Shown here piece after piece: positions 1 through 11,600 of a DNA stretch of 39,404 bases; within the stretch, counting starts at the first letter, position 1; each line of letters opens with the position of its first letter. A program made the translations under genes and the position numbers. The DNA comes from Cercozoa sp. M6MM (lineage: Eukaryota; Endomyxa: Ascetosporea), in NCBI GenBank assembly GCA_040357565.1, contig JBDODJ010000104.1; one strand, 5' to 3'. The notes under the pieces were generated by a model. It was not told the origin of the DNA, made no database searches, and saw only the letters and a list, made by a program, of their open reading frames with translations.

Positions 1-42
<42 letters not shown>
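1..42. repeat. (AT)n microsatellite
   Basis: Uninterrupted AT dinucleotide run at the left edge. It appears to lie inside an intron of the minus-strand membrane-protein gene, because the donor GTAAC sits just to its right at about position 89. Similar TA runs lie in introns of FCF1 and the mitochondrial membrane protein gene. Confidence 0.95.
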
Positions 43-46
<4 letters not shown>

Positions 47-760
47 ACTTATATAAATCAATACTAGATTGCTGAACTGAAGGAGTTACCGAAAGAATGT
101 CGGAAGCCACAACGGCTGCACACAGCAACGGCGCCAGAATCGCCGACACGCGGAAGGACCAGCGACGCAGCGTGTGATCGTTCAGTCCTGCCGAGGACGA
201 ACGAATTACCAGGTGGCAAGTCGTTAGTGCCGTGCCAACCAGCAACATCGATGCTGCATCCAGTAGAGCCTTGTGCACCTGCTTAATTGCAACAACACTT
301 CATCGCTAGAATTAAACCTTTAGTATCCTGCAGAATGTACCCAATGCGGATAGATATCGAGCACGCCATGAGGATCCACCGAACGAATCAGCAGTAAACA
401 GCATACGCAACAGCCGAATCGATGGAATGCGAACTTGAGCGACGGACGCGGAATCGGGTGTACTTTTTGAGCGTGTATCTGCTTCAACGTTGCGCTTAGT
501 TCAATTTTTAAAATCATAGTGGTTCCACTCAACTGAACTCTCAAAAGTAACAAGCTACCTGCACCAGAAAAAAGAATAGAAGCACAGACGATGCTGAGAC
601 CTGCAGTGCCTACAGTACAGTATGAATCGGGTACAGGTACAGAAATCTGTATCTTTAGTACTTGTTCAAGCAAGAAACGTGTGTCGACTTCGATCCAGTT
701 GTTGCTGCCCTCGTCGGCGGAAGCATCGCCGCTGACATGATCGTTGGGTGGTGTGCCCAT
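1..760 (-). CDS. multi-pass membrane protein (partial, possibly TOM1/THH1-like)
   Basis: Two exons are visible. Exon 1 runs from an ATG at 760 to about 341 and exon 2 from 278 to 90. The intron between them starts GTACAT and ends GCAG, and the gene continues past the left edge. After a short acidic N-terminus there are four hydrophobic stretches: one ending SGAGSLLLL, one around FGCCVCCLLLI, one in DAASMLLVGTALTTCHLVI, and one in VSAILAPLLCAAVVASDIL. The loop after the second reads RSVDPHGVLDIYP. It resembles the conserved RSIDPxGVYGI-type loop of TOM1/TOM3/THH1 seven-helix proteins, which act at endomembranes. Membrane topology is seen directly; the family is my inference from that one motif and could be wrong. 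Confidence 0.5.
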
Positions 761-1139
761 CTCGAGCACCACGTGCACTCAAGTGCACGCACTAGTTAGA
801 GCACCAAGGGATGATGCCTCAAGGAAGAAGGTAGTCGGATGAAGAGTCAACAGGAACAAAATAATTTATAGTGACCGGCACGTCATTGACATGCTTGTTA
901 GATCTTCGGTCAATTTGCTGCACTGCGTGGTTTCTTGATGTCTTCTCGCAGGTTTTGTTCTTTAGTTGTTACTCAAAGACCGACTGGCGGACGAATTGTA
1001 AATCTTAATCTGTTGGGATTCAATCTGCTAAGAACAATGGGCAGGTGGCGGCCGTCCACTACTTGGCCTACCTTGATGGAACAATGGCGAAGAAGCCCGA
1101 AGGATAACTCCAGTGGAGGAAGCACTCATCCGACCGACC
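761..1139. other. intergenic gap
   Basis: It separates the start of the membrane-protein gene from the end of the GST gene. The open frames here are short and overlap the GST 3' end in the wrong strand or frame. I see no RNA gene or repeat in it. Confidence 0.6.
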
Positions 1140-2169
1140 TCAGAAGGGACGGTTGTTGAAGAAGGGTCGCATTTCGGGTAGTGCGCGCACCTTGTGGAAC
1201 GTGCCCGCCACCGAGGGAGCGAGTGCTTCGAGTTCTTTCTTGGCCTTGGCGTCTTCTGGGGCCTACAGTGAAACAACGCGAGGTAATTCACAGAATACAG
1301 GTAGAAATATAAAAGTCGGAAGTTAATTTAGTACGCCCTTGAAGATGCCCTTGAGGTAATTCTCGGCCAGGAAGTGCACAGCCAAATCTCCGAGACTCAA
1401 GGAGCCGCCCACCACGAAGCTGTCGTTGTTCTGCATAGAACAGTTAAATTGCGACTAATTTACGGGGCGGAACGAAGTGTTCAAAAAACAATGGAAAAAA
1501 AGATGGTAAATTTATCGTTGCAGTAGTCCGGTATAATTCGCAGTACCGACTTGAGTTGCTTCAGGTAGTGTTCGAGCTCGCGCAGGCCCTGTGTGCTCCC
1601 GTGTGAAGCGTCTTTCAGGATGCTCTCGGCAGTGTGTGACTTCTGGAAGACGACGGCACCCACCATCGACTGCAGAATGTCGTTGCACTTGATCGTGAGC
1701 GCGTCACAGATTGCCGCGTCGACTTCATCTTTTCCAGCGTAGCCATAGCGGCGCGCCAGAAGGCCAGTGACGGCTGCAGTCTCGGGAATCGTGACACGGG
1801 TGCCGTCCGAGCGCTGCACTTTCAGCACCGGGACCTTGTGGAACGGCAGACTCTTCTTCTTTTCGGCCCATACGCGTCCGTGTTCCTAGTAAACGCACCA
1901 AGAATCTCTCGGAAGAAACTGAAAGGTAAGTTTAATATAAACTGCCTTTTAAACGAGTACCTCTTCAAAGAACGGAGTGTCATAAGCGTCTTCTTTGCAG
2001 TCGCACTGGTCACCCGCCAGTGACATCAGTGCACGTGCGCTCTCAGCACGGGCACGGTACTTGAAGTACCTACAGTATCATCACAGGGTAGAATTCAACC
2101 TGATGTTTTCGGACGACTGGGTTTAAAAGAAACCCACGAGAAGGTCAGCGGTTTCGGGGTCGACGACAT
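1140..2169 (-). CDS. glutathione S-transferase (sigma-like)
   Basis: Five exons join in frame: 2169-2138, 2069-1961, 1885-1547, 1430-1335 and 1262-1140. They give about 232 residues, close to the usual 200-230 for cytosolic GSTs. The thioredoxin-fold half contains SYFKYRARAESARALM, matching the sigma/alpha/mu N-terminal pattern YFxxRGRAE; the Tyr is the expected glutathione-activating residue and is coded immediately after intron 1. LPFHKVPVLKV gives the cis-proline (KVPVL), and TIPETAAVTGLLAR matches the glutathione-binding ES/ET turn. The helical C-terminal half includes FVVGGSLSLGDLAVHF, the conserved SxxDxxxF folding motif. The protein ends NNRPF, followed by TGA. It conjugates glutathione to electrophiles or isomerises prostanoid-like substrates in the cytosol; the exact substrate cannot be read. 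Three of four introns begin GTAC. Confidence 0.9.
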
Positions 2170-2588
2170 AACAACTTTAACGACGACACAGCTCTATCTT
2201 AGAGGTACGACTGCGAGTTTCACTGCAATTTCAACACAGTTTTAAGCCCTCAGCGGTGCCACAGGTTGACCGCTTGTGGTAATTTCGCCCAATTTATGTT
2301 CCAGTTCTTTCAGTTCAGCAATGGTACGAACGGAATTGCCACACATGAACGGAATTACCAAATATGTTCCTCGAGGCATGCGATGGCCGAGTTTGACAAC
2401 CGAACGAACACCACAGTCATGGTAAATTTACCGTGCGCGATTAACGGAAGTCGCCAAGTAAGTTTAAGTTTAGACAAACTAGACTAAACAGAACTGACCG
2501 GCGGAACGGAACGGAGCAGACCGGCGCGGAACATAGATACGATACATTTCGTCAACATCACATTGACAGTACTGTAAGTTTACGGTAG
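2170..2588. other. intergenic gap with a GGTAAATTTACC palindrome
   Basis: No supported gene. This gap lies upstream of the GST start and downstream of the next minus-strand gene. It contains a perfect 12-nt palindrome, GGTAAATTTACC, at about 2423-2434, and a related GTAAGTTTACGG at about 2573. These could be promoter elements or chance. Confidence 0.4.
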
Positions 2589-5500
2589 TCATCCCGTTGA
2601 CATGTCGTGGGCGCGTGGGCAGAGCACTGCGAGAACGAGCTCGATTTGTCGCTTCACACGGCGCCACTGGCGTTCCAGCAGGAACTGCTGTCTCTCAATG
2701 TCTCCGTTTTTCGACGTGATCGCTTTGCGCAAAGCGGCAACGGACTGCGCTGCCTGCGAAAAACGCTGCAGTCGACGCATGAACTCGCTTTCAGAGCTTT
2801 CTTCTGTCGAAGAGAAGAGAACTTAAGAAAGTAAAAGCAATCGGTAGTGGTACCGTGCTTTCCGAACAGTCGTTCGTAGACAGTGAGGACGCAACGCTTG
2901 ATGTGCGAATCGAAATCTAAAGCACATTAACAGCATCATAGATGAAACAGAAACAGTGATGACTGAGGCACCTTTCTGAGTGGTGGCGGTTTGTGCAAGT
3001 GCCAGTGAGTCAGAGACGACTGTGAGTGACCACATGGCATGACTCATCAGCAAGTGCTGCACGGTGAGGAGACGAGCCACACAGAGTGCAATGTCGTTAT
3101 CTGTTGTGAAACAGCAACCATGCGTGTGCGCACGTGCGAAACGCAGACGATTCAGAGCGTCACGTGCGTGCAACAACCGCGCCAGAGCGTCTATGATACT
3201 GCTCAGTCGTTTCTGAAGCTGTTCTGGAAGATGTGACACCTGCACACGCATGGTTGCTGTTTCACAACAGGAGGAATAAAGTCCAAATGAGTCTCAAAAA
3301 AAAGGTACAGGTGTTACCGTGCTTAAAATCACCATCGCCAGACATGCTTTCGTCACTGTGAATGACCAATCGTGCACCACGTACGTTCAGATCATCACTA
3401 AGGGCCGCGCGTGCCAACTCGCCGTCAGTCAACGACGCTGCCTCACCTGCGACAGGAGTGACTTGCGATATGCGGAGCAACGTGTCGTCACGTGCACTCA
3501 ACAACGATAGCAGCAGTCTAATCAACTGCGCACGTGCGACAGTCTGTCGCTCCGAGTGGAACACGTGCCACTTTGCAGTGTCAAGCCGATGCCGCACGGT
3601 GCGGCCCACCTCCCTGATGCATCGATCGACCGATTCGGTCAGTTGTTCGTGCTCATTGTCTGTGATATCAATGGCACAGTCTACGTCGCCAATGGTGCCA
3701 CACAGCACGTGAAACACAGTGTCAATGCACCGCCGCAGTTGTTGCTGCGACTCATAAATCGCCAGGTTGCGACTTTCGTCAATTTCTTCACAGAAAAACA
3801 AAGAATTCACTTAAACTTCCGCGAAATTTCAAAAGAAATACCTAGATTCGGCGAAATTTCGCTCAATTCCATCGAACTCGCGAAGAGCTCGCTCGAAGAA
3901 GGCAAGTAACTTCCCTCATCGCTTTCGTCGCTTTCGTCATCGCCAAACACGAGTCGCATCGCGTGTGCGTTGTGTTTGGTGCACAGGCGCGGACTGAATG
4001 CCTGTTGGACAGCAAAAAAACTGACACAGCATTTGTACACTTCAAATGCTCGTAAAGTACATGCAACGTGACGCGGTCGACAAGTGCAGAAATGCGGAGA
4101 AACGCGTCCGCGCGGATGCATTGCGCCAAAATATGACCAGACGATCGCAAATACCGCAAATCGGAAACGCTCGTTGCGTCACCCTTGAGGATTGCGTTTA
4201 CGATGTTACTGGGTGGAAGGCGAATCTGCAATGACCAGTTAGGTGAATAAGCTTCGAAAATAACGATGTAAGTTAAACTCACAGCAGCTCGACGTATGTA
4301 GCAAATGAGAGCAATGAGCGTTTCTCGAGCTTTCGTAATATTTCCGCTGTCGTTGTGCAGCAACGTCGTCAATTCAGGCACCAGAGCAGTCAATGCAACG
4401 TGTGTCTGGACACCAGGAACACTCAAAAGCACAAAAAAGAAATCGATCATTAAACAAAAAGTAGCGAATTTACAGGTACAAGTTGATTCGCGAGCAATGT
4501 GATCGAATGTCGGTTACTCTGTCGGCTATCTTCAAGACAGCGATCAGTTGTAGTGCACAGTATGGCACGTGTCACTCGCAACAGCACAGACAATGACGGT
4601 TGCAACCACGTGTCCATCAGTGTTTGTCGTGCCTGCCCCCAACCAAAATTATGACCCATACCTCCTGTTTGTTGAAGGGTACCTCGCGAAGTAGCGTAGC
4701 CACGTGCAAAATGATCTGCATGGCATTGAGTTGGTAGTCAGAGTGATCGCTGCTGTGACCTTGATAGGTGTAGCGCTGTCGCTGCTCGCAGTAGTACAGG
4801 TTTGCACTCATCGGTTCTTGCGATTGAGGCGTTTCGTCGCACAGCGAAATCAGCACGTCACACATCTCGCGTATCGCACCTGGACAAAAAAAAAGTTCAG
4901 AGCATCTAAAGAGCAAAGCCCGTCCAATTTTCTTACAAGGAGCAGCGACAATGGGTGGCTTTCGGGTGCTTTCAAATGAGATCATGTCGAGTTCACTTTC
5001 GCTGCTTTTACTGTTCGTGTTGATCGTGGCGTTAGAGTTTTCAATATTGTGGTCGCCAACTCCGTTGGTAGTTTGCTTGCGTTCACTGCTTTCATTATCA
5101 CTGATATCTTCAACCTCACTGTCGTCACTGTCGTCCACAAGCGACCGTCGGTACTCTTGCTCCCACTGTCTACAACACTTATGCATAGCGTATGTATTAT
5201 TATATTGTCAGTGAATAATGATACAAGTAGTCAGAATCAGGTGGTTCCAATATCCGTGCGGCATCACTTAGCACTCGATCGAATGCGCCGCTCACATCAT
5301 CGGCAGTCCCAAAGTCACTCTCCAGGTCAACTGTCGCACAAGCATATTTAACACACGAACTGTACAGACAGACGTACCTTCATGCGGCTTCTGCAGTCTC
5401 AGTAAAACAGCAAACGGTGCCGAAAAATGGTCGATTTCAGTTCTTGCGATTTTCTTTGTGGCCAAAGGAGTATTTTTTCAAGTGTCAAACAACAAAGTTC

Positions 5501-5868
5501 CTGATACTTTTGTACGCACGAGTGCGCGTGCCTTTTCGACGACATTGCGCACAACAGTTGCCCTCCTTGGCATTTGCCTCACTTCCATTGCCTAAGATAC
5601 CTTCTTTTTAAGCAAAACAACGCAATCCACAGAGTTGAGACACCTCAGCAACACGCAAAAGGGTTCGAAATGTCTGTTGTGCAGCCTGGCGTCCTTCCGG
5701 CGCTGTTTTCAACGAGTTTGCACATTTCTGGGTAACGTAACACTGGTAAAGAAAGGTAAAATGACGGAAAGGGACTATCAAAACCTTGAGACGTTCAGAG
5801 GACAAATCTGGGGCGAACTCGCGCAAAAACGAGAGAATCGCGCGATTTCTCTCTTCGAGCAAACTCAT
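2589..5868 (-). CDS. large alpha-helical protein, unrecognised (HEAT-like)
   Basis: A multi-exon minus-strand gene. It starts at an ATG at 5868 (MSLLEERNRAILSFLREF) and ends at a TGA at 2589 after CPRAHDMSTG. I could chain exons near 5868-5785, 5727 to about 5632, about 5581-5518, 5.3 kb, 5.17-4.94 kb, 4.88-4.67 kb, 4.64-4.46 kb, 4.40-4.28 kb, 4.23-4.05 kb, 3.81-3.32 kb, 3.24-2.96 kb, 2.92-2.85 kb and 2.81-2.59 kb. The predicted protein is almost entirely helical. It has repeated Leu-rich helices such as ALVPELTTLLHNDSGN and SDLRYLRSSGHILAQCI, consistent with an armadillo/HEAT-type solenoid. It also has a strongly acidic Ser/Asp segment (DDSDDSEVEDISDNESSE) near residue 150. One exon near 5383 may be only 13 nt long, and the junction near 5.6 kb is ambiguous. 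I do not recognise the family and assign no function. Confidence 0.6.
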
Positions 5869-6135
5869 GCTGCCGAATACTGCAACCTCTTAGATATGTG
5901 CGCGTGTTCACAGATAACACTGTAGAAATAGCACTCGCATGCGTTGCATGATTGCTCACAAGGACGGCAGGACCCTTTTGGTTTCTTCGCCAACCCTGCA
6001 TGATTTTCGACAGCGCACGTGCAAAAAAAAAAACAATATGCCGTGCTGGCTTGTGCTTTCTCGGACTTCGATTGTCGGTTTTACTTGTGCTTGAACAGTT
6101 CCTCTGGGAGATACTGCTCAAAACAGGTTCTAACG
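5869..6135. promoter_or_regulatory. divergent promoter gap
   Basis: A gap of 267 bases separates the start codons of the helical protein (minus) and the secreted Cys-rich protein (plus). Both promoters must lie here or overlap the 5' ends. I saw no clear TATA box, and the assignment rests on geometry only. Confidence 0.4.
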
Positions 6136-7130
6136 ATGCGCTTGCCTATGAAACTCGCTTTGCTGGGAATAGTTTTGCTCACCCGAATAGTTAGCGCCTC
6201 TAAGAAGACGGTAGATAGCGCCTTGATTTATTCTCAGTTTTTGAGTCAGTAAATTCTCGGTGTTTTCTTTTTGAGTTGCAGTTCATCGTGTATGACGATC
6301 TCGACAAGTCGTGTCGCGAGTGTCCATCTCCGGATGACATAGATCCCGGTGAACGATGGGATTTCAAGTTGTGCGGAGCGAGAGCTAACATCAATGCGTG
6401 TTTGGAAAGCAAATGCACGCAACTAACTTGGAAGCGCAAGTGGTTGCAGCGACGTCCTTGGAAACTCAAGTTTGACCCAGTGTGGACAAAGGAGAAGTGT
6501 CGAGATCGAGCTGCCCAAAGCACAGCAGACCTCAGTCCTGGAAAAGTAGTGAAACAGCCTTGGTACCGACGACCCGGAATTGTGCTCGTGGTTGCGTAAG
6601 TTTCGTTTTTCCTCTCATTTGCATTTGTTCTACACCCCTACTGGTACTCTTTTACTGGATGGTTTAGAAAGGACGCATCGACGAAGATAGCGGCGCCAGA
6701 GAGCTGCTCGGTGTGCGCCTTCACCAATGTCAGGCCGGAAAGCGAAAGCCGCTCTACCGTAATCAAGCACCTGGAACAAGCAGTGCAAACAATGTGCGAC
6801 ACTCGTGGCGCCAAAGTCGGCAAAGTCAGGACCAAACATCAAAATGACAAATGTCTTCAGAAACTCCAGGCATCGAAGAAGTACTCAAACAACTCAATCA
6901 AGTGTCGACTCAAAAGTTCGCATACGTTCGCGTCGACTTGCGCCGCAAGCACGGCACAAAAAGATGGAATCGGCAGGTGTGCCACGACCTTGGAAAAACC
7001 GCCTGGTGTCACATCGTACTCCTACGACTCGATGCATGTCAGATGCACGCATGTGGAGGAGCTGCCGTTTGACAAGTGCAGCGCAAAGGCTTGCGAGCCG
7101 TATCTAAAACGTCTAGCAAAATCGATATAG
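6136..7130 (+). CDS. secreted cysteine-rich protein, possibly saposin-like
   Basis: The ATG at 6136 begins a basic then hydrophobic leader (MKLALLGIVLLTRIVSA from 6148), a textbook signal peptide with an ASA-type cleavage site. I join exon 1 (to 6210) to an exon starting at about 6285 with FIVYDDLDKSCRECPSPDD, then past a GTAAGT intron to a long final exon from about 6669 that ends at TAG 7130. The mature protein is about 250 residues, basic, with many cysteines. ESCSVCAFTNV followed 25 residues later by QTMCDTRG resembles the first part of a saposin-B fold. The C-terminus reads KCSAKACEPYLKRLAKSI. A second frame is also open over 6851-7072, so the 3' part could be spliced differently. It acts outside the cell or in the secretory/lysosomal pathway. 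It is not assigned to a named family and could be an effector or venom-like protein if the organism is a parasite. Confidence 0.65.
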
Positions 7131-7241
7131 GCCGACGTTCGACAGCAACGTTAGCTAGCTATTGTCAGTGCAGACGCGACAAGATTACACGCTCGACAGT
7201 ATTCATTTTTATTGTACGGGATGCACATCGCGCTGATTTAG

Positions 7242-8252
7242 CTATGCTTTCCTGCGGCACTTCTGCTTGGCGTTCCAGTCGACGAAGCGGGCGATGCGCG
7301 GGTGCTCGAGCAGTAAAGCGACAGTGTGGTAATGTACGGCGAGCGATAGATTGCTCTCGGCGCTGTGTACGGCCGAGTGGCATGCGCGGCACTGCCAGAT
7401 CGATTCAAATGAACAACATACGGGTAGAACTTGGGTTGCGGTACAATCATGGTGCCGTAGTTGAGTAGTCGCTGCTTGTCGTTGCGTGCCGGTGGGCAAA
7501 GATCTACGAGGTGTGCGTAACGCTTCAGAACTTGGTCGTGCACCTCTGCATTGGGCAAGCAAAATTAAAAATCCACGTGAGTGCAGGAGAGGCCAGGTAC
7601 CCTTGGGAATCAGGTGGTGGAACGTGAGCTTGACGTCGCGCTTGCACATCTCGCACGTGCCGTCCTGCCACTCACGTTCAGAGTCGTCAGAGTCTTCCTC
7701 CTGCTGCTGCGCGAGGTAGCGCTCGAACACCTCGGTATCAAAGGCGTCAACGTCGTCGAGTGCCTGGCCGATCACGATGGCGTTGTCGCTCTCGGCATCG
7801 AGTGCTGCGCCGATGCTGCCGTGACTGGTGCTGCTGTGACTGGTGCTGTTGTGACTGGTGCTGTGCTTGGTGCTGTGGCTATTGTCTTGACTGGCGCTTT
7901 GGCTGCTGTCATTTTTCAGCAGCGCGCCAAGTCGCTCCATGCATAGGCACATGGCGTCTTCGGCAGCACCAAAGTCGCGCAGCATGTCGCTCACCTGCTC
8001 CAGCGCGCCTTCCTCGCCGTCAAGCAGAATACTTGCACAGTACTCGGCGTAGCCTTCATCGTCACACAACTGCATATACACACAACTACATATACCATTG
8101 TGCATTTTCGACCAAGAGCGCTTCGCACCAAACCGATCTCTCGCACCAAGGCGTCCATTCCGTATCAAAGGAAAACACAAGATACAATACGATCTAGTGC
8201 TTTGAGAGGCAGAATAGAAGCTTCGTGGTGCTTGGCATGTTCTTGTAGCCAC
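7242..8252 (-). CDS. HNH-type domain protein
   Basis: The C-terminal half is an HNH/Zn module: CEMCKRDVKLTFHHLIPK (CxxC, then HH), then CRACHSAVH (CxxCH..H) after two introns. The first intron is spliced as G|AG at 7601; the second starts GTACCG and closes with GGCAG. This arrangement (CxxC-HH-CxxCHxxxH) is that of HNH endonuclease-fold proteins of fungi, plants and bacteria. The last residues are basic (WNAKQKCRRKA). The N-terminal half is acidic and helical (EEGALEQVSDMLRDFGAAEDAM). The middle carries a degenerate Ser/His/Thr repeat (residues like HSTSHNSTSHSSTSHGS, bases about 7810-7905), then another acidic run EEDSDDSERE. The first exon and start codon are uncertain: the ATG at 8252 opens the long frame, but a better spliced reading (HEASILPLKALDRI joined to LCDDEGYAEYC) lacks a visible ATG. 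It may act on nucleic acids in the nucleus; activity is unproven. Confidence 0.7.
   Translation of the reverse strand: MATRTCQAPRSFYSASQSTRSYCILCFPLIRNGRLGARDRFGAKRSWSKMHNGICSCVYMQLCDDEGYAEYCASILLDGEEGALEQVSDMLRDFGAAEDAMCLCMERLGALLKNDSSQSASQDNSHSTKHSTSHNSTSHSSTSHGSIGAALDAESDNAIVIGQALDDVDAFDTEVFERYLAQQQEEDSDDSEREWQDGTCEMCKRDVKLTFHHLIPKGTWPLLHSRGFLILLAQCRGARPSSEALRTPRRSLPTGTQRQAATTQLRHHDCTATQVLPVCCSFESIWQCRACHSAVHSAESNLSLAVHYHTVALLLEHPRIARFVDWNAKQKCRRKA
7810..7905 (-). repeat. coding minisatellite (Ser/His/Thr-rich)
   Basis: Tandem imperfect copies of about 15 bp, seen on the plus strand as repeated GACTGGTGCTG(C/T)TGT, encode STSH-type repeats inside the HNH-protein gene. They are likely variable in length between strains. 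Confidence 0.75.
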
Positions 8253-8672
8253 CTTTGGCTACTGCTTGACCGTTAAATAACTCCAATATTAACGAAACTG
8301 AACCCCCCCCCCCCCCCAATCGTAATTATGTTGCCAAAGAAGCCGAAATCTTCCTCCAATATTACGATTTGCTACGATTACTGTCTGGAGTCCACACGAT
8401 TTATGAGTATGAGGGCCAAAAAGTACAATTCGGTATGCCAATAAGCAGAGAAATTAAGTCAAAGAGTCGACAGCGTGGGTGATTATGTTGCGTTGTGTCA
8501 GCTATTGTGCATGCTGTGGGTGTCGAGTCGTTTCAGTCAAACTATCATTGTTTCATGTCCGATCGTTTCACGGTGGGAGCAGAAGCAGTCAGTCACGTCA
8601 TGTGTCAGTGTTTGTCACTATAAATCAGGGAGGGCCAGACAGCACGTGTGCATGTGTGGGTGCGCGCAAGTT
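8253..8672. other. intergenic gap with C15 run
   Basis: Holds a 15-nt run of C at 8303-8317, just upstream of the HNH gene start. Unlike the other long C runs in this window it is not clearly inside an intron, and C is on the strand opposite to the flanking minus-strand genes. Otherwise I see no gene in it. Confidence 0.6.
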
Positions 8673-11600
8673 TCACACGTCGATGGCGAGTGCGAGGTTC
8701 GACGGCAGGAGCCACGGGAAGTGGAAGTAACCCGCGGCTTCGAGATCGGCGTTGCGTGCCTCCATCACTTGCGCCATCTCGTCGGTCTCGCTCAGCAGGT
8801 TGGCACGTGCGCGCAGCAGCAGGCGCCTCTCATGTCGCGCTGCATTACATGTGAGGTAAGGAGTATAAGGGCCAAAGAGCGAAACAAAGATTGGGTACTG
8901 CTGCCATCGTCGCGAATAGGTAGACCATCCATCGCCTCGACATCGCCACGCCAGTCCTCCAGACGACCGTTCGGCGGCACCGACAGTACGCGCGCACTCT
9001 GCCACCAAGCTATGATAGGAGAGGGCACGGGGAGGGAAAACGTGAGATACCTGGATGGTGTGCACCGTGCGCGGCACATCGGCAATGGCCTGCACCATGT
9101 ACTTCTCCGAGAGCGCCGAGTGCGCTGCCGCCGGCGGGAACGGCAGCGTCTGGAACAGCGGCCGCGTCGGCGGGTACGCGTAGAACTAAGGCCAAAACTC
9201 ACGTCATCAAGGAAGGAGGCGGGTGTGTAAACTGAACGTACATCGTATTGCGCAAAGTTAACCGCACTGTGCTGTGCCATGCCTGTTGACACATGGGGAA
9301 GTATAAACGGGGTTGTGGTACAGGGTAAGCAGCAAGGTACTCTGGAACAAAAAGTGCGCGATAAAGTCGACCGTCAGCGGTCGAGATGCGCAGGTAGGCA
9401 GGTCGGCAAACAGCGACGACACCTCACGCAACTCGCGCAACAGCTGTGTCAGCAACACGCTGCTCGTCGCGCGGCCGTCCTTCTGTTTCAATCCATCACA
9501 AGGTCCAGAGGGTAGGGTAAGTGGTAACACAAGGTATACCTGCAGGAACAAATCCTCTGACGTGTTGCTGCACTCTTCTGGCAGACCCGGCCACACAAAG
9601 TCCACTAGTTGCCGCGCGTACTGGAAAGGGGCAAAACGAGTAAAGGTCACGGACAAGATCGATCGGCAGGTACGCGATGCAGGGCGTCATAGACACGTGT
9701 GCCGTCCTCGAGGTAGGCAAAGTGCCACGGGTAGTCATCTATACACTCAAGGGGTAACTACCCAACCGATACTCCCTTCAGTGCCAAGTACCAGAAGAGC
9801 CGTTCTTCTCATCGAAAACAAAGCCACGGCGCTTCATGCGCTCCGGGAAACTCGCACTCAAGAAACGCCAGCCTTCGCTCCCTTCCTCGCCTGCGAGATA
9901 TCACATACTTTACTGAATGATATCTTTGTAGAAACGAGTACCCGGGAGAGGCATGCGGTCGCCGTGCGCAAAGAAAGCGTCAATGATCTGGAGTGCACCA
10001 CGGGCGCCTGCCGACGACACTTCGTCAAACATGCCGTGTCGCACCAGCAGCTACGGGGGGGGGGGGGGGTAGAGGATAAGATAGAACCAGGATGAAAGGA
10101 AACAGGGTGGTACAGTCTTGCGTCCGAGGTCGTTGATAGCGACAGCACCGGAGCAGTGCTCACCGAGAGCCAACATGCCTCGACGCGCCTCTCGCTGCAG
10201 GGCCTCTCGCCACGCCTCCAGTGGCTGCGAATGTCGCACCGACGGGTACCGCTGTAGGTGCTGGTCCAACAGGTGCTCCACCTAGGAGGCGACGAGGTAA
10301 CAGTTGGAGGCGAGGCAAAGTGGCAAAGGTACGGTCTCCTCGTCTGAAGCCATCTCTTCAAACACGCGGTGCAGCAGCACCACCACTGGCTCCAGCGCGA
10401 GGTGCGTGTCGCCAAGGTGCGAAGCGAACTCGTGCACATGCGCGTCAGCCACCATTGTGCAACTAAAGGATGTAGTGGTAACGAACGGTGAAGCAGACAA
10501 GGAGAAAACAGCTCGAGTACATCTTGGCAAAGGTCCAGGCGTTGTCGTTTTCGTTGCGCCAGACGAGTTGTGGCTCGTGTCCGTGGTGTTCGCGGCGTGC
10601 CTCAGGAACCGCGCCCGACACGATCTGAATCGCCACGGGCATCAACTCGCGCCTGGCGTCCATCACAAACAGCACGGCCGGTGCGTGCACCACCCTGTTA
10701 CAGGGAAGGGTAGAGGGGGTGTAAATGAGGAGGTTAACGGGGCAACAGATGGGTACCGTCCATGCAGCGGATCAGCCATTGAGGTGAGCGCCAAATCGGC
10801 CACAAAGATTCGGCCTTGCTCCACCGACTGTTTCAGGTTAATCTCTTGCTCCAAGCGTTTCTCATCCTCTCTGATGGGGTACGGGGTAACGGGCAAACGA
10901 AAGCAGAGGGGCAGCAAGCTAAAATACTCAGACAGACGCATGAGTTGCTGCACTTCGAGCAGGGACATGGCACGACGCAACACGACCGGATTGATGCCAG
11001 CCACCTGTGTGAAACGTTGCTTTCACTCGAAGGCACACAAAAATTGAAGAAAAGTGTACAAACTGGTGCGCCCAGAGTCGGTCATCGTACAGCTTGTCCA
11101 CGCCAAACAACTGCTCACACACATAACGTACTAGTGCGGACATAGAGGGGATTGTATTTGATACCAGAGGTTTCTGAAGCTGCGCATGGAATGCATGCGA
11201 CGCGAACAGCTGTGAAAATCGAAACAATCTCACAAACCCAGAAAACAAAAACACAAAACACAAACTGGAACGTAAAAAACAGAAACATTGATTCAAAAAA
11301 CCTGAGTGTAGTCTTCCAGAGAGCTGAACGCGTCACGACTCAGCGAACTCTCCGGGCGCAACCTACATGTGCCAAAAATCCCCAAACACCCGCAAATATG
11401 CTTTTTTGGCGGAACTGACCACAAAAACTCGCCACGCACATTCTCGAGGACAATTCGAAAAAGCTGAACGGCGTTGTGTGCTGTCCAATAGCTGTGGGAT
11501 GCCGGCACGTGTTTCACTGCGCAGCTCACGCACACAAATCACATTCGATCACACGGCGAGTGACTGGAGTAAATTTACCGTGGGGGGCAAGATGACGATG

